Shown piece by piece: positions 25,068-35,898 of a stretch of DNA of 64,000 nt. The notes under the pieces are model-generated. The model searched no databases. It was not told where the DNA came from and saw nothing but the letters and a program-made list of their open reading frames with translations. The stretch is taken from positions 38,356,547 to 38,420,546 of the forward strand of contig JAKCOZ010000008.1 in the NCBI GenBank assembly GCA_022605955.1, in the 5' to 3' direction. Source of the DNA: Rallus limicola (lineage: Eukaryota > Chordata > Aves > Gruiformes > Rallidae). Made by a program: the position numbers and the translations under genes. Numbering within the stretch: position 1 is the stretch's first letter; every line of letters starts with the position of its first letter.

Positions 25068-25243
25068 GTGCCTGGGGAAGGAGTGGGTGCCCCGTCCCTG
25101 GGGGTGTTCAAGGCCAGGCTGGCTGGGGCCCTGGGCAACCTTGTGTAGCTCCAGGCCTGGAGGTTGATGGCCCTGCCTGTGGCAGGGGCTTGGAGCTCTG
25201 TGATCCTTGGGTCCATTTCAACCCAGACCAGTCTGTGATTCTA
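25068..25243 (+). mobile_element. CR1 LINE 3' fragment, sense
   Basis: Short 5'-truncated copy: GTCCCTGGGGGTGTTCAAGG, CCAGGCTGGCTGGGGCCCTG, a variant of the usual TGCCCATGGCAGGG block, and the end TCTGTGATTCTATT. It is more diverged than the 45.4 kb copy, so probably older. It is the first recognisable repeat after 11 kb of clean intron. Confidence 0.85.
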
Positions 25244-26652
25244 TTGCTTTCTCTGGTGTGGCTCTTAGGCATGGGATTAAAGCAGTTCCATTCTCACCTC
25301 AGCAGGAGATTTTAGATCAGCCCCTACCACCAAAAGTGCAGGTTTATTCCACTCCTCTACAGCTAGCCACTTCAATAAACAACCCAGATTTTAAAAGCTT
25401 ACTCCAGCCAGGTCATGCAGCATGGTCCTTTCATTAGTGAAAGCCTCAAAGAACTGGCAGGCTTTGAAAGCAAGGTAATTTGTGGTCTAAAGACGAGGAG
25501 GAAAAAAAACCTAAACCCCTCTCTCAAGCCTCCCAGGCCTTCCTTGAAGGGACATCCTAATCCCACAGCCTTGGCACAGTGGGCACCAACTCCCTGTATA
25601 CCGCTGAAGAAACTCTGCCAGGCACAGCAGGTTCCATGCTAAATAAGCAATTTATTATGTTGGGGTTTTTTTGGTGTCTTTTTCTCCATATTGCAAATTG
25701 TAACGTGTGAGCAGCCAGGGTTGCACAGGTGTGACAAAGCCCTTCCCACCAGCAGCTGGGTTGCAAGCACACAACTCAATGAGCATCACTAGGCTAGTGC
25801 CTGTAGGACTGCCAGAAAGCATCTACCCTTTATGGAGGGGACAAACTCCCTGGAAATGTAAAGCCTGGGGTACAGGCTAAGGAACTGGGAGCAGACCTGT
25901 TAGAACCAGGCCTGGCCTGGCAGCAGAACCAGCCCGCCCCAGGCCTGGCCCAGCAGCTCCAAAGCTGCATGTTAAGGCACATGAAGGCAGGAGAGTAGAG
26001 CTTTCAGGGCCATTGTGAAGATGCTGCGTTAGGAAGAGGGACACAACCTGAGATGTGGCTGTTCTGGAAAGATTTTTTTTTTTTAAAAGAATCACCAAGA
26101 GCTGTTTGGTAGAAGAAATGGGGGGGGCTTTGGTTGGGTTTGGAAGTGGAGCGGGCTCAGCCCTGCTTTGCTGCTAGGGAAAAATGTGTGCGTGGAGGGC
26201 AGGGGTGGTCTCTGTAACCATGCACTTGGCTGCTAGGCAGTGGGGGTATTTTTGCAGCACAGCAGATAGGAGCTTCTGCAGCAACAGTGGTTGAGGAAGG
26301 AGCCCCCACATTTGCTCCACCCCATTTTGCAGTGCTGCTTTTGGCCAGGAACATGCCCCAAGTGCCATGGAATGCTGGGGTTGGCTCTGCTCAAAGTGTC
26401 TCTTGTTCAGACAGTCCACACCAGAGCCTCGGGCAGCAGCTCTTCCATTACCACATGCCATTTGATGTGCTAGTCTCAGACACAGCAGGCTTTGCTCTCC
26501 TTGTACCCACAGCCCATCCTGGGGGCACTCATTCTGGGACCAGACTGAACCTTCTCCAGGTTCAGCCCTGTCCAGTTTTGGTTGATAGTGTGCGCCTCAG
26601 TTCCCCCACTGAAAAGCTAATACACTTCCTTCAGGTGCCTCTTTTCTCTATC

Positions 26653-26990
26653 CAGCCCCTGGAGAAGAGGAGGTTGAGGGAGATCTGACTGCTCTCTAAC
26701 AGGTATCTGGAAGGAGGGTGTAGTGAGGTCTCTTGGAGAGGACAAGAACAAATGGCCTCAAGTTACATCAGAGGAGGTTTAGATTGGATATTAGGGAAAA
26801 TTTCTTCACCAAAAGAGTATTCAGGCATTGGACCAGGCTGCCTAGAGAAGTGGTAGAGTCACCATCTCCAGAGGTGTTTTGAACACATGTAGACATGGCA
26901 CTCCAGGACATGGTTTCAGTTGACATGACGTTGTTGGGTTGATGACCTCAGAGGTCTTTTCTAGCCTCAGAGATGATAAGATTCCATAAG
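26653..26990 (+). mobile_element. CR1 LINE 3' fragment, sense, diverged
   Basis: Recognised by CCCCTGGAGAAGAGGAGGTT, GGTATCTGGAAGGAGGGTGT, TTAGGGAAAATTTCTTCACC, and the 3' end GACCTCAGAGGTCTTTTCTA before AAGATTCCATAA. It is clearly diverged from the other sense copies and represents a different, older CR1 subfamily. Confidence 0.82.
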
Positions 26991-27835
26991 CACCCCATCC
27001 TGCTTGGTGGTTGTCCCCTCACAGCACAGAACACCTACCCACTATCCTGCATTCTTAGGTGCTTTCTGAATCCCAGCAGCATCCAACCGCTGCAAAGCAG
27101 AAACCAGCTCCACAATGGGGAGCATCCCAGCTCCAGCAACTTGCATCCATCCCACAGCTGCTCCTCTCAGCTAAGCTGCAGATGCACACTTCAGATTTGG
27201 AAAAAGACAAAACCGAAGGAAAAAGGTGAAGCAGCTCTGAGTCACTCCAGTGCAGAACCTACTGCCCATTGAGAAACTCACCTTGCAGTAAACAAAGAGT
27301 TAGAGTTCTCCAGACTGCTCAGCCTTTCCCTTTCTGGGCAGCAAAACAAACACATGTGAAGGAAACACCTCTCCAGAGTCCAAAAAGCAACAATCTGGAA
27401 AATCCCACAGTGGAGTTAATACCAAGAGGAAAAGGGATTCTGAACAAGTGACCTAAAGGGACGGGGGAGGAAAAGAAGGAAAAAATAGCAGCAGACATGA
27501 AAGGCAGAGAGACAGGCACGCCGGGGGAGCGGAGAAGGAAGAGAGGGCAGGGAGCAGGCACAGCAAAGCCCAGCAACAGCTTCCCAAAGGAGCGGAGGGG
27601 GGATGGCTGCACGGCCACAGCACACTCCTGCTGAAGCCAGCAGCAAGGCTGGCTGGAGAGGCACTGGCACTAACTTCCTGAGAGACAGCCGTTTGCCCCC
27701 AAGCACCCCTTAGAGCTGCACAGGCCATCATCCCAAATGATCCGTCTGCAGCCAGCTTGGGTGCTGCCTTTTGGGAGCTAGAAGCACCAGGCTGATAGCA
27801 AAGAGCACCTGAGCTGTGTAGCTCTGGGGAGACCT

Positions 27836-27990
27836 CATAGAATCACAAGGTTGGAAAAGCCCTTTAAGCTCATGGAGTCCAACCGTCCCTGTCCTGTGCT
27901 GACCCAGATCCCTGAGCACCTCATCTCCCTGTCTGCTAAACAAACCCAGGGGCAGGGACTCAGCCCCCTCCCCAGGCAGCCCTCCTCGGT
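27836..27990 (-). mobile_element. CR1 LINE 3' fragment, antisense
   Basis: Begins ATAGAATCACAAGGTTGGAA and continues AGTCCAACCGTCCCTGTCCT to GACTCAGCCCCCTCCCCAGG. Only the terminal 150 bases or so are present. It is of the same general subfamily as the copies at 6832 and 31667. Confidence 0.85.
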
Positions 27991-29471
27991 GCATCCCAGC
28001 AAGCAGGGCTGTGTTCATGGGAGAACTGGCTGCCTGTAGCGAAGCCAAAGTCTTACTCCAGAGGTGGAATGATGCAGGGATTGGTGCTGAGGAAGCTCCG
28101 CAGAGGGCTGGCGCTGAGGCCACAGGGCAGGCTGTGCATTGAGGTGTCCTTACCAGGCAGCTTTGAAAACCCTTGTGTCTTCCCAAAGGCAGCCGAACCA
28201 CACAAAGCCCCAGGATCCTGTGGAATCATTTTTGCCTTCAAAGCCCAGGGTATAGCAGCGGAAGAGCAGCTTTCCCTGGGATTTCAGGCACTGAGTGGGA
28301 GTTGAGAGAAAGGCCAGCATCTGCTGATCTCAGGGTACCACCAGGAGAATACTGCACAAGGATCTCAAGGAGTTCACTTGGGCCGGAGCCATCTCGAGGT
28401 CTCCAGTTAAAGCCAAATCACTAAAAAGCCATGCAAAAGTGACTGGAGGAGCCAAGGGGGGGCTTCAGAATCCCAATAGCTGTGATGATTAAAGGCAAAA
28501 CTGACGAACAGGCATTTACAGCATAAATCAGACTTGCCTTAACTATTTGGGCATGCTTTTAAATCAGCAGTGCTGCGGTTCTCAAACCACCAGAGGTTTT
28601 TGTGGAGATGGGGATGCATTTAGAAAGGAAAAAATAAAGAAGTCACCATCACAGAAAGAGGCAAAACTCCGGGCAGGGATGGAGCTGCCTGCATAATTCA
28701 GGCCAAACACCTCTTGGACCAATTTTCTCCCCTAACCTCCAAGATGAGGGATGCATCCCTCCTCGCTCCCACTCATACAGCAGCGATGACTGATCCTGAA
28801 TGCAAAACTCAGTGTATTTGAAGCATTTATCTCTGCCTTGCCATGGAAGTCCTCCTGTGTTTCCACAGCTCTGACCACCCAGTGCCCCTGGTTCCTCCCA
28901 GTCCCCAAGCAGCTGCCAGCATTCCCCCTCCCCACCATCAGACATGAAGTGAGACAGGAGTTTGGAAACTCTGCTTCAAGCTCTTTTTACTAGTTTTAAA
29001 CTCTTAAACTCAATGTGGTCAGGCTTTTTCAACTAAGTCTTGAAGGCTAGAAATACACTCAATTAAAAATAGTGCATTAATTGATGAAATAAGACATTAT
29101 GTGCTCTGTTATTAAAATTTTTAAAAAATTACACAGGACTTTATCAAAACACCAGTAAAACAGGACTAAAGATTCACATCACAGCAGCACAAGAGGCTCC
29201 CAGTGCAGAGAACATCAAGATGTTTGTATTCCAAGTGTCACAACAGCAGCATACCCAAAATGGGGACATTGTCAGATGCATTTCTGCACCTTCACCCATT
29301 CCTCACACACACTTTGCTGTAGATCTTAAGACAGTGGCATTTGCTTGCACACCCCTCAGGGTTCTCTTCCATGCTGCAGCCCCTCCTGAGAAAGTAGGAT
29401 GGGATGTCAAGATACATCTTTCTGCAGCATAACTCTTAACAGATGATGGTTGTGCTGCTTTTGAAGCCTTG

Positions 29472-29934
29472 TCACAGAATCACAGACCGGTCAGGATTGG
29501 CAGGACCTCTGGAGATCCCCCAGTCCCTCGTCCCACCCCACCGCCCCCTCCAAAGCAGGGTCCCCTCGAGCAGGCTGCACAGGACAGCATCCACGGTCAC
29601 AGGGTTGGAAAGTCTCCAGAGATGGAGACTCCCCAAGCTCTCTGGGCAGCCTGGCCCAGGGCTCTGTCACCCTCCCAGCCTTTGAAGAAGTTCCTCCTCA
29701 GGGGTAGGTGGAACGTCCTCTGCTCCAGTTTGTGCCCACGGCCCTTTGTCCTGTCCCTGGGCACCCCTGAGCACAGACTGATCCGTCCTCCTGAGCCCAC
29801 CCCTCAAGGATTTATCAGCACTAATAAGATCCCCCCTCAGTCTTCTCTTCTCCAGACCAAACAGTCCCAAGTCCCTCAGGCTCTCTCTGCATGAGCGAGA
29901 TGTCCTAGTCCCCTGATCATCCTTGTGCAAGGAG
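29472..29934 (-). mobile_element. CR1 LINE 3' fragment, antisense
   Basis: Starts CACAGAATCACAGACCGGTC and follows the CR1 3' region backwards through TCTGGGCAGCCTGGCCCAGG, GTTCCTCCTCAGGGGTAGGT, GCACCCCTGAGCACAGACTG and CTCAGTCTTCTCTTCTCCAG to CCCTGATCATCCTTG. It matches the copy at 1404-1965 more closely than the other copies, so the two come from the same subfamily. The frame at 29469-29894 is a shadow. Confidence 0.88.
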
Positions 29935-31666
29935 GAGCATTAAGAAGTGCCACCAGTGTTGTTAGAGAGCTGCCATGTGCTCACACACGCATTTCCCTAC
30001 CCTCTGCTGTCACTGAGATGAGCCTGAAGGATGGTGAGGATCCCAAAACCTGGATAAGACAGCTGAGGGAATCCAAACCAAAAGCTGAGACCTATCTCCT
30101 ATGCTGTCAGCTTGTGAAATGATGGAGTGAAGCAGAGACATAGCAAAGGGCATTGAGGGGGAGGAAGAAGGAGATCGAGAGGAACACAGAACACCAACAA
30201 ATAGCCTTAGGAAGAGGCAGCAAGCAGACTGAGCAGCTCAGACCGATGATGCATTACATGGATGTGAGGAGCTCGTGCACAGAAGGGATCTCCCCTTTGC
30301 CATGCTGACCAGAGCACTGCATCACACAGATGGTGCCAGCACAGCGACAGGATGAAGGAGGAGCAGCCAGACCCACCATAAGCATCAGGTTCAAGGAAGA
30401 GACAGGCTGGGGGCAGAAAGACTCCCAGGAGCCAGCACACACACATGTCCTTGTATGAAAAACAAGGAGGGAGGAAAGATCTAACTTGGGTTCCCTGAAA
30501 CCAGCTCCAGGGTACTGGGAAAGTTTACCCATTTTTATTCCCACTTTGGTCCAACTATAACCCAAAGTTGAGCTCAAACACCATCAAACTGAAACACAAA
30601 GGAGCTTTGCCCTGCAAGTGCTCAGTTCCCACCAGAGCATCACACAAGGCTTGGCCTTCCAACAGCAAGCCCACCTTGCTCTGATCCCCTCACAGAGAAG
30701 TGATCTGATGAACAGACTCGAGCTGAGTGGTGAGGTCAAAGAGATTTAGGGCCCCTCTAGTGCACAGATACTTTTTTCTTTGAGAGGCATTATTTTTCCT
30801 CGCTCCTTTTGAGAATGCCAGCCTACACTCCTGTCAACGAGTCTCAATCCTTTAGCTGCTCTTGGAATCTCCTGGAAGAGAGTTAAACCCATAGCATATG
30901 GGACCAACTCAAGAGGGGGAAAAACATTTTCAGGTTTGAAGCATATGGCCCCATCCCTTGGGATTTAAGGCCACATGAGGTAATGGGAGCAGAGCAAGGA
31001 CTTCTCGGAAAGGCAAAGCAACACCAACAGTTGTCCTCAGTCTCTGGATCCAGCTTTCTTACCCCAGTCCTGCCTAGTTTGGGGGTAGCATGCAGACCCT
31101 CAGAGATGAGCACAGGGCCTTCTTTCACGCACATTGGGATGCTTTCGGAATACGCTCTGCCCTGGAAGGGAAAGCTCTTCTCCAGTGGAACAACCTAGGA
31201 GTGTTTGCCAAAGAGGGGCTGAGGGGAGAGAAGGAAAGGAAGAAGGAAGTATTTCATAACTCCCAAATCATTTTTAAAAATTCATTAGCTATTATTTCAG
31301 CTGCTTGACCTCCTGAAGGGACTTTCTAGAGGGCCAGATTATGCAGTCAACTGAAAATATAAATAAGTATGGAAAGGGCAGAAATCACGTCATTTGGCCA
31401 AAGCGTGTGGGATGTCAGGTTACGCTTCCCGCAGGGCACATCCGTGCACTTCCAGGAGCCCCGCATGGCCCAACATCTCCCCCAGTCACAGGGCATCTCC
31501 CCAGCTAGCAGGCATGGCACGAGCAAATGGGTTCTTTGCGTTTGGGAACTGATTTCCAAAGGCTTCCTGCCATTCCCGCAAGGGAAGGAAGTGCGCCTGT
31601 GTTGCCACAACTTTTCTTTCCAGCTGCAATTCCAGCGGACTGCCGCATCAGGCACACTGCAGCATC

Positions 31667-31940
31667 TCACAGAATCACAAGGTTGGAAAAGACCTTTAAG
31701 GTCATCAAGTCCAACCGTTCCCATCCTAAGCTAAACCAGATCCCTAAGCACCTCACCTACCCTTTTTTTAGGCACATCCAGGGAAGGTGACTCAGCCCCT
31801 CCCCGGGCAGCCTGTTCCAGGCCCCGAAAACTCTTTCAGTAAAAAGTCTTTTTCTATTATCTAATCTAAACCTGCCCTGGCACAGCTTGAGGCCATTGCC
31901 CCTTGTCCCATCTCCTGTCCCCTGGCTGAAGAGACCTTGC
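31667..31940 (-). mobile_element. CR1 LINE 3' fragment, antisense
   Basis: Begins CACAGAATCACAAGGTTGGA, continues AAGGTCATCAAGTCCAACCG, GGGCAGCCTGTTCCAGGCCC and GCCATTGCCCCTTGTCCCAT, and breaks off after CTGGCTGAAGAGACC. It is a near match to the corresponding parts of 6832-7376 and, inverted, 45411-45942. Confidence 0.9.
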
Positions 31941-34129
31941 TCCCACCACGCTCTGGGTAAGGGCTGATACCCTTCCTAGCTGCAGCTCTCATATTTAAGG
32001 GGAAGCACATGAGCCCCTGTCTGTTTTCATTTCTCACTTCTGCCACCTTCAAGGAAAAAAAAAAAAGCACATACCACAGGAACCTGCCAGCCTCTCTGAG
32101 CCTACCTCCACAAGCTTCACAGATGACTTCCCAATGCTTGTTTAAGTAGCTGCTGGTTTTGGGAAGCCCTTAAAGAAACCTCTTTCCCTTTCAACTGAGG
32201 CTGTAGGAGGAAGCACAGCAGATGGGGTCAGCTAAGAAGTGAGGATCAGGTGGAAGCAGCAGCTTTCTCTGCAAGGCACGATGTCTAAACCCTGTAATCC
32301 CTTCGGGTGTTGGCAGTATCTTTATGGCTGTGCTGCCTGACCCAAACACCAGCCTTACAGTGTTACATATATGTATATACATGCACACCAACGTTCACAG
32401 ATACGGGCACACACTGTGTTACATGTGTAGGGGTGGCACGCAGCACGTGTGTAAGACGCAATGACACACAGCTATTGCAGAACAAGAGGCAACCAGAAAC
32501 CCAAGAAGAAAAAACAATAGCATCTTTACTTGGGGAAAAAGCACAGGGGAGTGAAAAGCACTTAAATTCTCTATGGATACTCAACCCTCCTCCGGACCCA
32601 CACAATGTTGAAGTCTAGGCATGGTACCAGCGGTGCTCTGTGCACCATGCCTTGAAGTGTGCACACACACAGAAGCAGGTTATGCTCCCCCAGCCCCTGC
32701 CTGCATTTCACATGATTTCTTAACCAGCCTTTTTACACCTTGGCTCCAGTCCCTAGACACAACACACAGCTCCCCAGTGCTTCCTAAGCACACACATTTC
32801 CAGTTTTAACCTGGGGGAAGGGTATAAAAAAAAAAACCCAAACAAACTTAAGGGAACATTTTGCTGCACTGGGAACATAAACCCTGTGTAAAACCTGAGC
32901 ACGTACAACAGAAAAGCTGCTCAGCATTGGTCACAGACCCAAGCAGTCAGATGAGAAGCCCACCAGGAGTTAAGTTCAGAGCCAGGCCCTGACTCGCAGA
33001 AGCACAAGGTCAGCTCAGGTCTGCACATCCATGGAGAGCCTGTGAAGCTTAGAGGAACAGCACAGCGTCTTTGTTCTGTAGAGATGCAGAGAGATCATCT
33101 TCCCGCCTACTCCCACCCTGGGCAGGATAGTGCACTGGTGAGGCAGTAACACAAGTTGTCAGCACAGCAGGAACTCAGCAGAGTTCAAACCCAAAGGCTC
33201 AAACAAGCCCAGCTTTGCAGCTGGCCAACCCACCCACCACCAACAGGCTGAGCTGAGCACCGATCACCTGCACCGACCTGAAATGCTGACTTAACCCATT
33301 CGTTCGTTCACCGAAACCCAAAAATCCCTGACAGCTGGAGACAAGGAAACAGACATCCGTCTGCCTTGTGTGGAATGACAGGCTGGAAAAGGCCATGCAA
33401 ACCAATTCTCCAGAGTTCTTCCAGCCTCCATGCAGATGGAGCTCTCCCTGGCCAATCGCTAGCCTGTGTGGATTCCATGGGGCACACGGCACATCCTCAG
33501 ACCCTGCTGAGGTCAGCAGGGCAAATGGCACACGTTTAGACTTTAAGTACGCAATTAAACAGTCATTAACAGAGACAAGCTCAGGATGCGTGACCCTCTT
33601 TTGGCCCTTTAGGCCAGCGATTTCATCTCCATGCAGTTCTTCCTCCAGGAGTTCTGAACTTGCTGGAGTGAGACTGCTTACTGCCCTTCAGAGAGCAGCA
33701 GCAGGGGAGGGATCAACCTTGCAAAGCCGCAAGTGAGATGAAGAACTGGCGTGAGAGCTCCAAAGCAGAAAGCCTGTTTGCAGGAAGGAAACACAAAGCT
33801 GCAACCTGGAAAGCTGGCAGAGCGCATGGCCTTCTGTGCCCCTGCCTCCAACCACCACTGACACACTCTCCGGCAAAATGTAACGAGCGCTGGTTAGTCA
33901 CTGCAGAGGGAATTCAAACCCACCCAGGCTGGAAACGTGTCGCTAACGAAGCTATGAGTAAGAGCCTTCCCTCTCCTGCCTCCCTTGCCCGGCATCACCC
34001 ACAGAGAAGTTTCTGGAAAGCCTGTAAAGCAGCTGGCCAACCTCAGGCGAGTTCCCAGCAGTGATGCTCGGGAGTCTCAGGGAAGCGAGTGATTCAGGGC
34101 TGCCCCACACCCAGCTCCCAACACCCCCC

Positions 34130-34690
34130 CCCCCCAGCCACGCCGCACGTACCAGGGCAGGGACCGAGAAATACAGGTGGGACCATGACTGACCAGAGGG
34201 GACAAGCACCCTACAGAAAGCCCCGGGGCTGCCCCGGCTCCAGCCCCGCCGGGCGGCGGCCAGGGCCCCGCAGGAGCCCAGCCAGCAGAGATGCGAAGCG
34301 AAACAAACCAGACCGCGCAGAAAACACGGCGCATTCAAACACCCCCCACCCCCAAAAAAGCCACGCAAGCACCTTACCTCCTGGCACTCGTGTCGCACGG
34401 GCGCCACTGCCGCCGGGCCCGGAGAGGAGGCAGTGCAGAGGGGCCACAGCGGGCAGAGCCCGGCACAGGGGACGGGGGGATGGGCTGCAGGGGCAGCGCT
34501 GTTTATAAGCCCCGGGCAGGGGAGGAAATGGCTCGTCAGGCAGGGGAGCGGCAGCTGGGCGCGGGCTGCTGAAGGGCGGGGGCTGAGCCGGGGCAATGCC
34601 ACCTGCGTGCTGGGGGCTCGCTGTAGCGTTAGCGAGAAGGATCGGACGGCAAATGCTGGGGGGAGGAGGGTGAAAACCGCTGGGGACAGG
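34130..34690. promoter_or_regulatory. Intronic CpG island
   Basis: A block of high GC and frequent CpG inside the TWIST2 intron, about 20 kb from the TWIST2 promoter and much richer in CpG than its surroundings. It opens a 291-residue minus-strand frame (33952-34827), explained by scarcity of stops in GC-rich sequence; that frame reads through a strong splice donor and into neighbouring DNA. Such islands in birds usually mark promoters. See the promoter and exon entry at 34378-34509 for the oriented signals. Confidence 0.65.
34378..34509 (-). other. Possible minus-strand TATA promoter and first exon
   Basis: On the minus strand the sequence GGGGCTTATAAACAGC gives a canonical TATAAA at 34507-34502, predicting transcription start near 34476. 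About 100 bases later a consensus 5' splice site follows: exon ...GTGCCAGGAG ends at 34378 and the intron starts GTAAGGTGC at 34377. The 100-base exon contains no ATG, so it would be a 5' UTR or lncRNA exon. The transcript would run antisense within the TWIST2 intron, towards the TWIST2 coding exon. On the + strand the same box reads TTTATAAG, which is less canonical, and no matching donor follows it. The downstream exons were not found. Confidence 0.42.
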
Positions 34691-34783
34691 CGAGGGTGGC
34701 TTCTGCCACCTGTGAATGCAGGGCTCAGACCAGGGCAGGTGAAGAGAAAGAGCCTCAAGGCGCTAATGCAGAGCAAACCCCAC

Positions 34784-35335
34784 AGGACCGCAGGATGCGT
34801 TAGGTGGGAAGGGACTTCCAAGGCCATCTAGCCTCACCCTGCAGTGAGCAGGGGCATCTTCACTAGAGTAGGTCACTCAGAGCTGCAACAAGCCTCACCT
34901 TGAATGTCTCCAGGGATGGGGCTTCCACCACCTCTCTGGGCACCCTGTGCCAGTGATCCACCACCCTCATACTGAAATTTTTTTTCCTAATATCCAACCT
35001 AAGTCTCCCCTTCTCTAATTTAAAACATCACTCCTCACCCTCACCCTTCATCCCCTCGGGAACAGTTCTTTCCCATCTTTCCTATAGGCACCTTTCAGGG
35101 ACTGGAAGCCCCCCTATAAGGTCTGCCCCCAGAGCCTTTTCCAGGCTGAACAACCCCAACTCTCTCAGCCTATCCTCACAGGAGAGGGGCTTCAGCTCTT
35201 TGATCAGTTTTGTGGCCTCCTCTAGACACCCTCCAAGAGGTCTGTGTCCTTCTTGTGTTGGTCCTTGTGCTTAGGGCTCCAGAGCTGGACACAGCACTGC
35301 AGGTAAGGTCTCCCCAGAGCAGAGCAGAGGTTCCA
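34784..35335 (-). mobile_element. CR1 LINE 3' fragment, antisense
   Basis: From GGTGGGAAGGGACTTCCAAG (diverged 3' end) through CTCTGGGCACCCTGTGCCAG, TTTTCCTAATATCCAACCTA, GAGCTGGACACAGCACTGCA and TCCCCAGAGCAGAGCAGAGG. It is a subfamily distinct from the AATCACAAGGTTGG copies and closer to the copy at 47438. It abuts the CpG island on its + side. Confidence 0.87.
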
Positions 35336-35627
35336 GTGTGGTTTGCAGAGGCTTGGTGTTGGCATCAGCCCACATGGCACCCAAAAGGCTCATGGGCGCA
35401 GTGGGTTCCTTTCCCAAGATGTGCTGGCCCCAGCCCCACGCATTGGCCAGGTGTTTTGTCTGCATCATGGTGCAGTTGCCATTGCAGTTGCTTGCTCGAT
35501 GCCAAGTGCTTCTTACCCCATTGGGGTTGTTCTGGCATGTATGAACATAACTCACTCTGCATTGGGGCAACACTCTGTGTATTTTAAAGACTTGGACTAT
35601 CCTTGCTGTAAAAACAGATCAGAGTCG

Positions 35628-35898
35628 TGTTACTGACTGCGGCGGAGTTCAGCCGGTTTATTCCAAGTGAGAATTTGGCCCCTTGACTTCCACAAAGCTG
35701 TTGTGATTAATCCCAGATGGAGGCCTGGCCTGGTATGATACCCTCCAAAAGTCCCGAGAGGTCAGTGACACATTGCCTAAATCACCACTGTGGCTTAACA
35801 CTTTGGTGGTTATCAAAGACCTGTACCTGCCACCTGGTGAAACACTGCCAGGATCAGGCCAGGTGAGTGCCATCACCTGCCTCAGGGACCGGGGTGCA
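35628..35898 (-). mobile_element. Candidate small solo LTR, antisense
   Basis: Read on the minus strand, a 271-base segment begins TGCACCCCGG and ends CAGTCAGTAACA, i.e. TG...CA. It has AATAAA at 35662-35657 about 30 bases before the end. It is flanked on both sides by CGAC on the minus strand (GTCG at 35624-35627 and 35899-35902), which could be a 4-base target duplication. No clear TATA box is seen. A 4-base match can arise by chance when boundaries are chosen afterwards. The alternative is an old palindromic amniote repeat, because the AATTTGGCCCCTTGACTTCC stretch recalls one. The call is tentative. Confidence 0.33.

Noticed and set aside
33952..34827. 291-residue minus-strand open frame
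   Set aside because: It lies in a GC- and CpG-rich island where stops are rare, is Pro/Ala/Gly/Leu-rich without a domain, crosses a strong splice donor and runs to the edge of a CR1 fragment.
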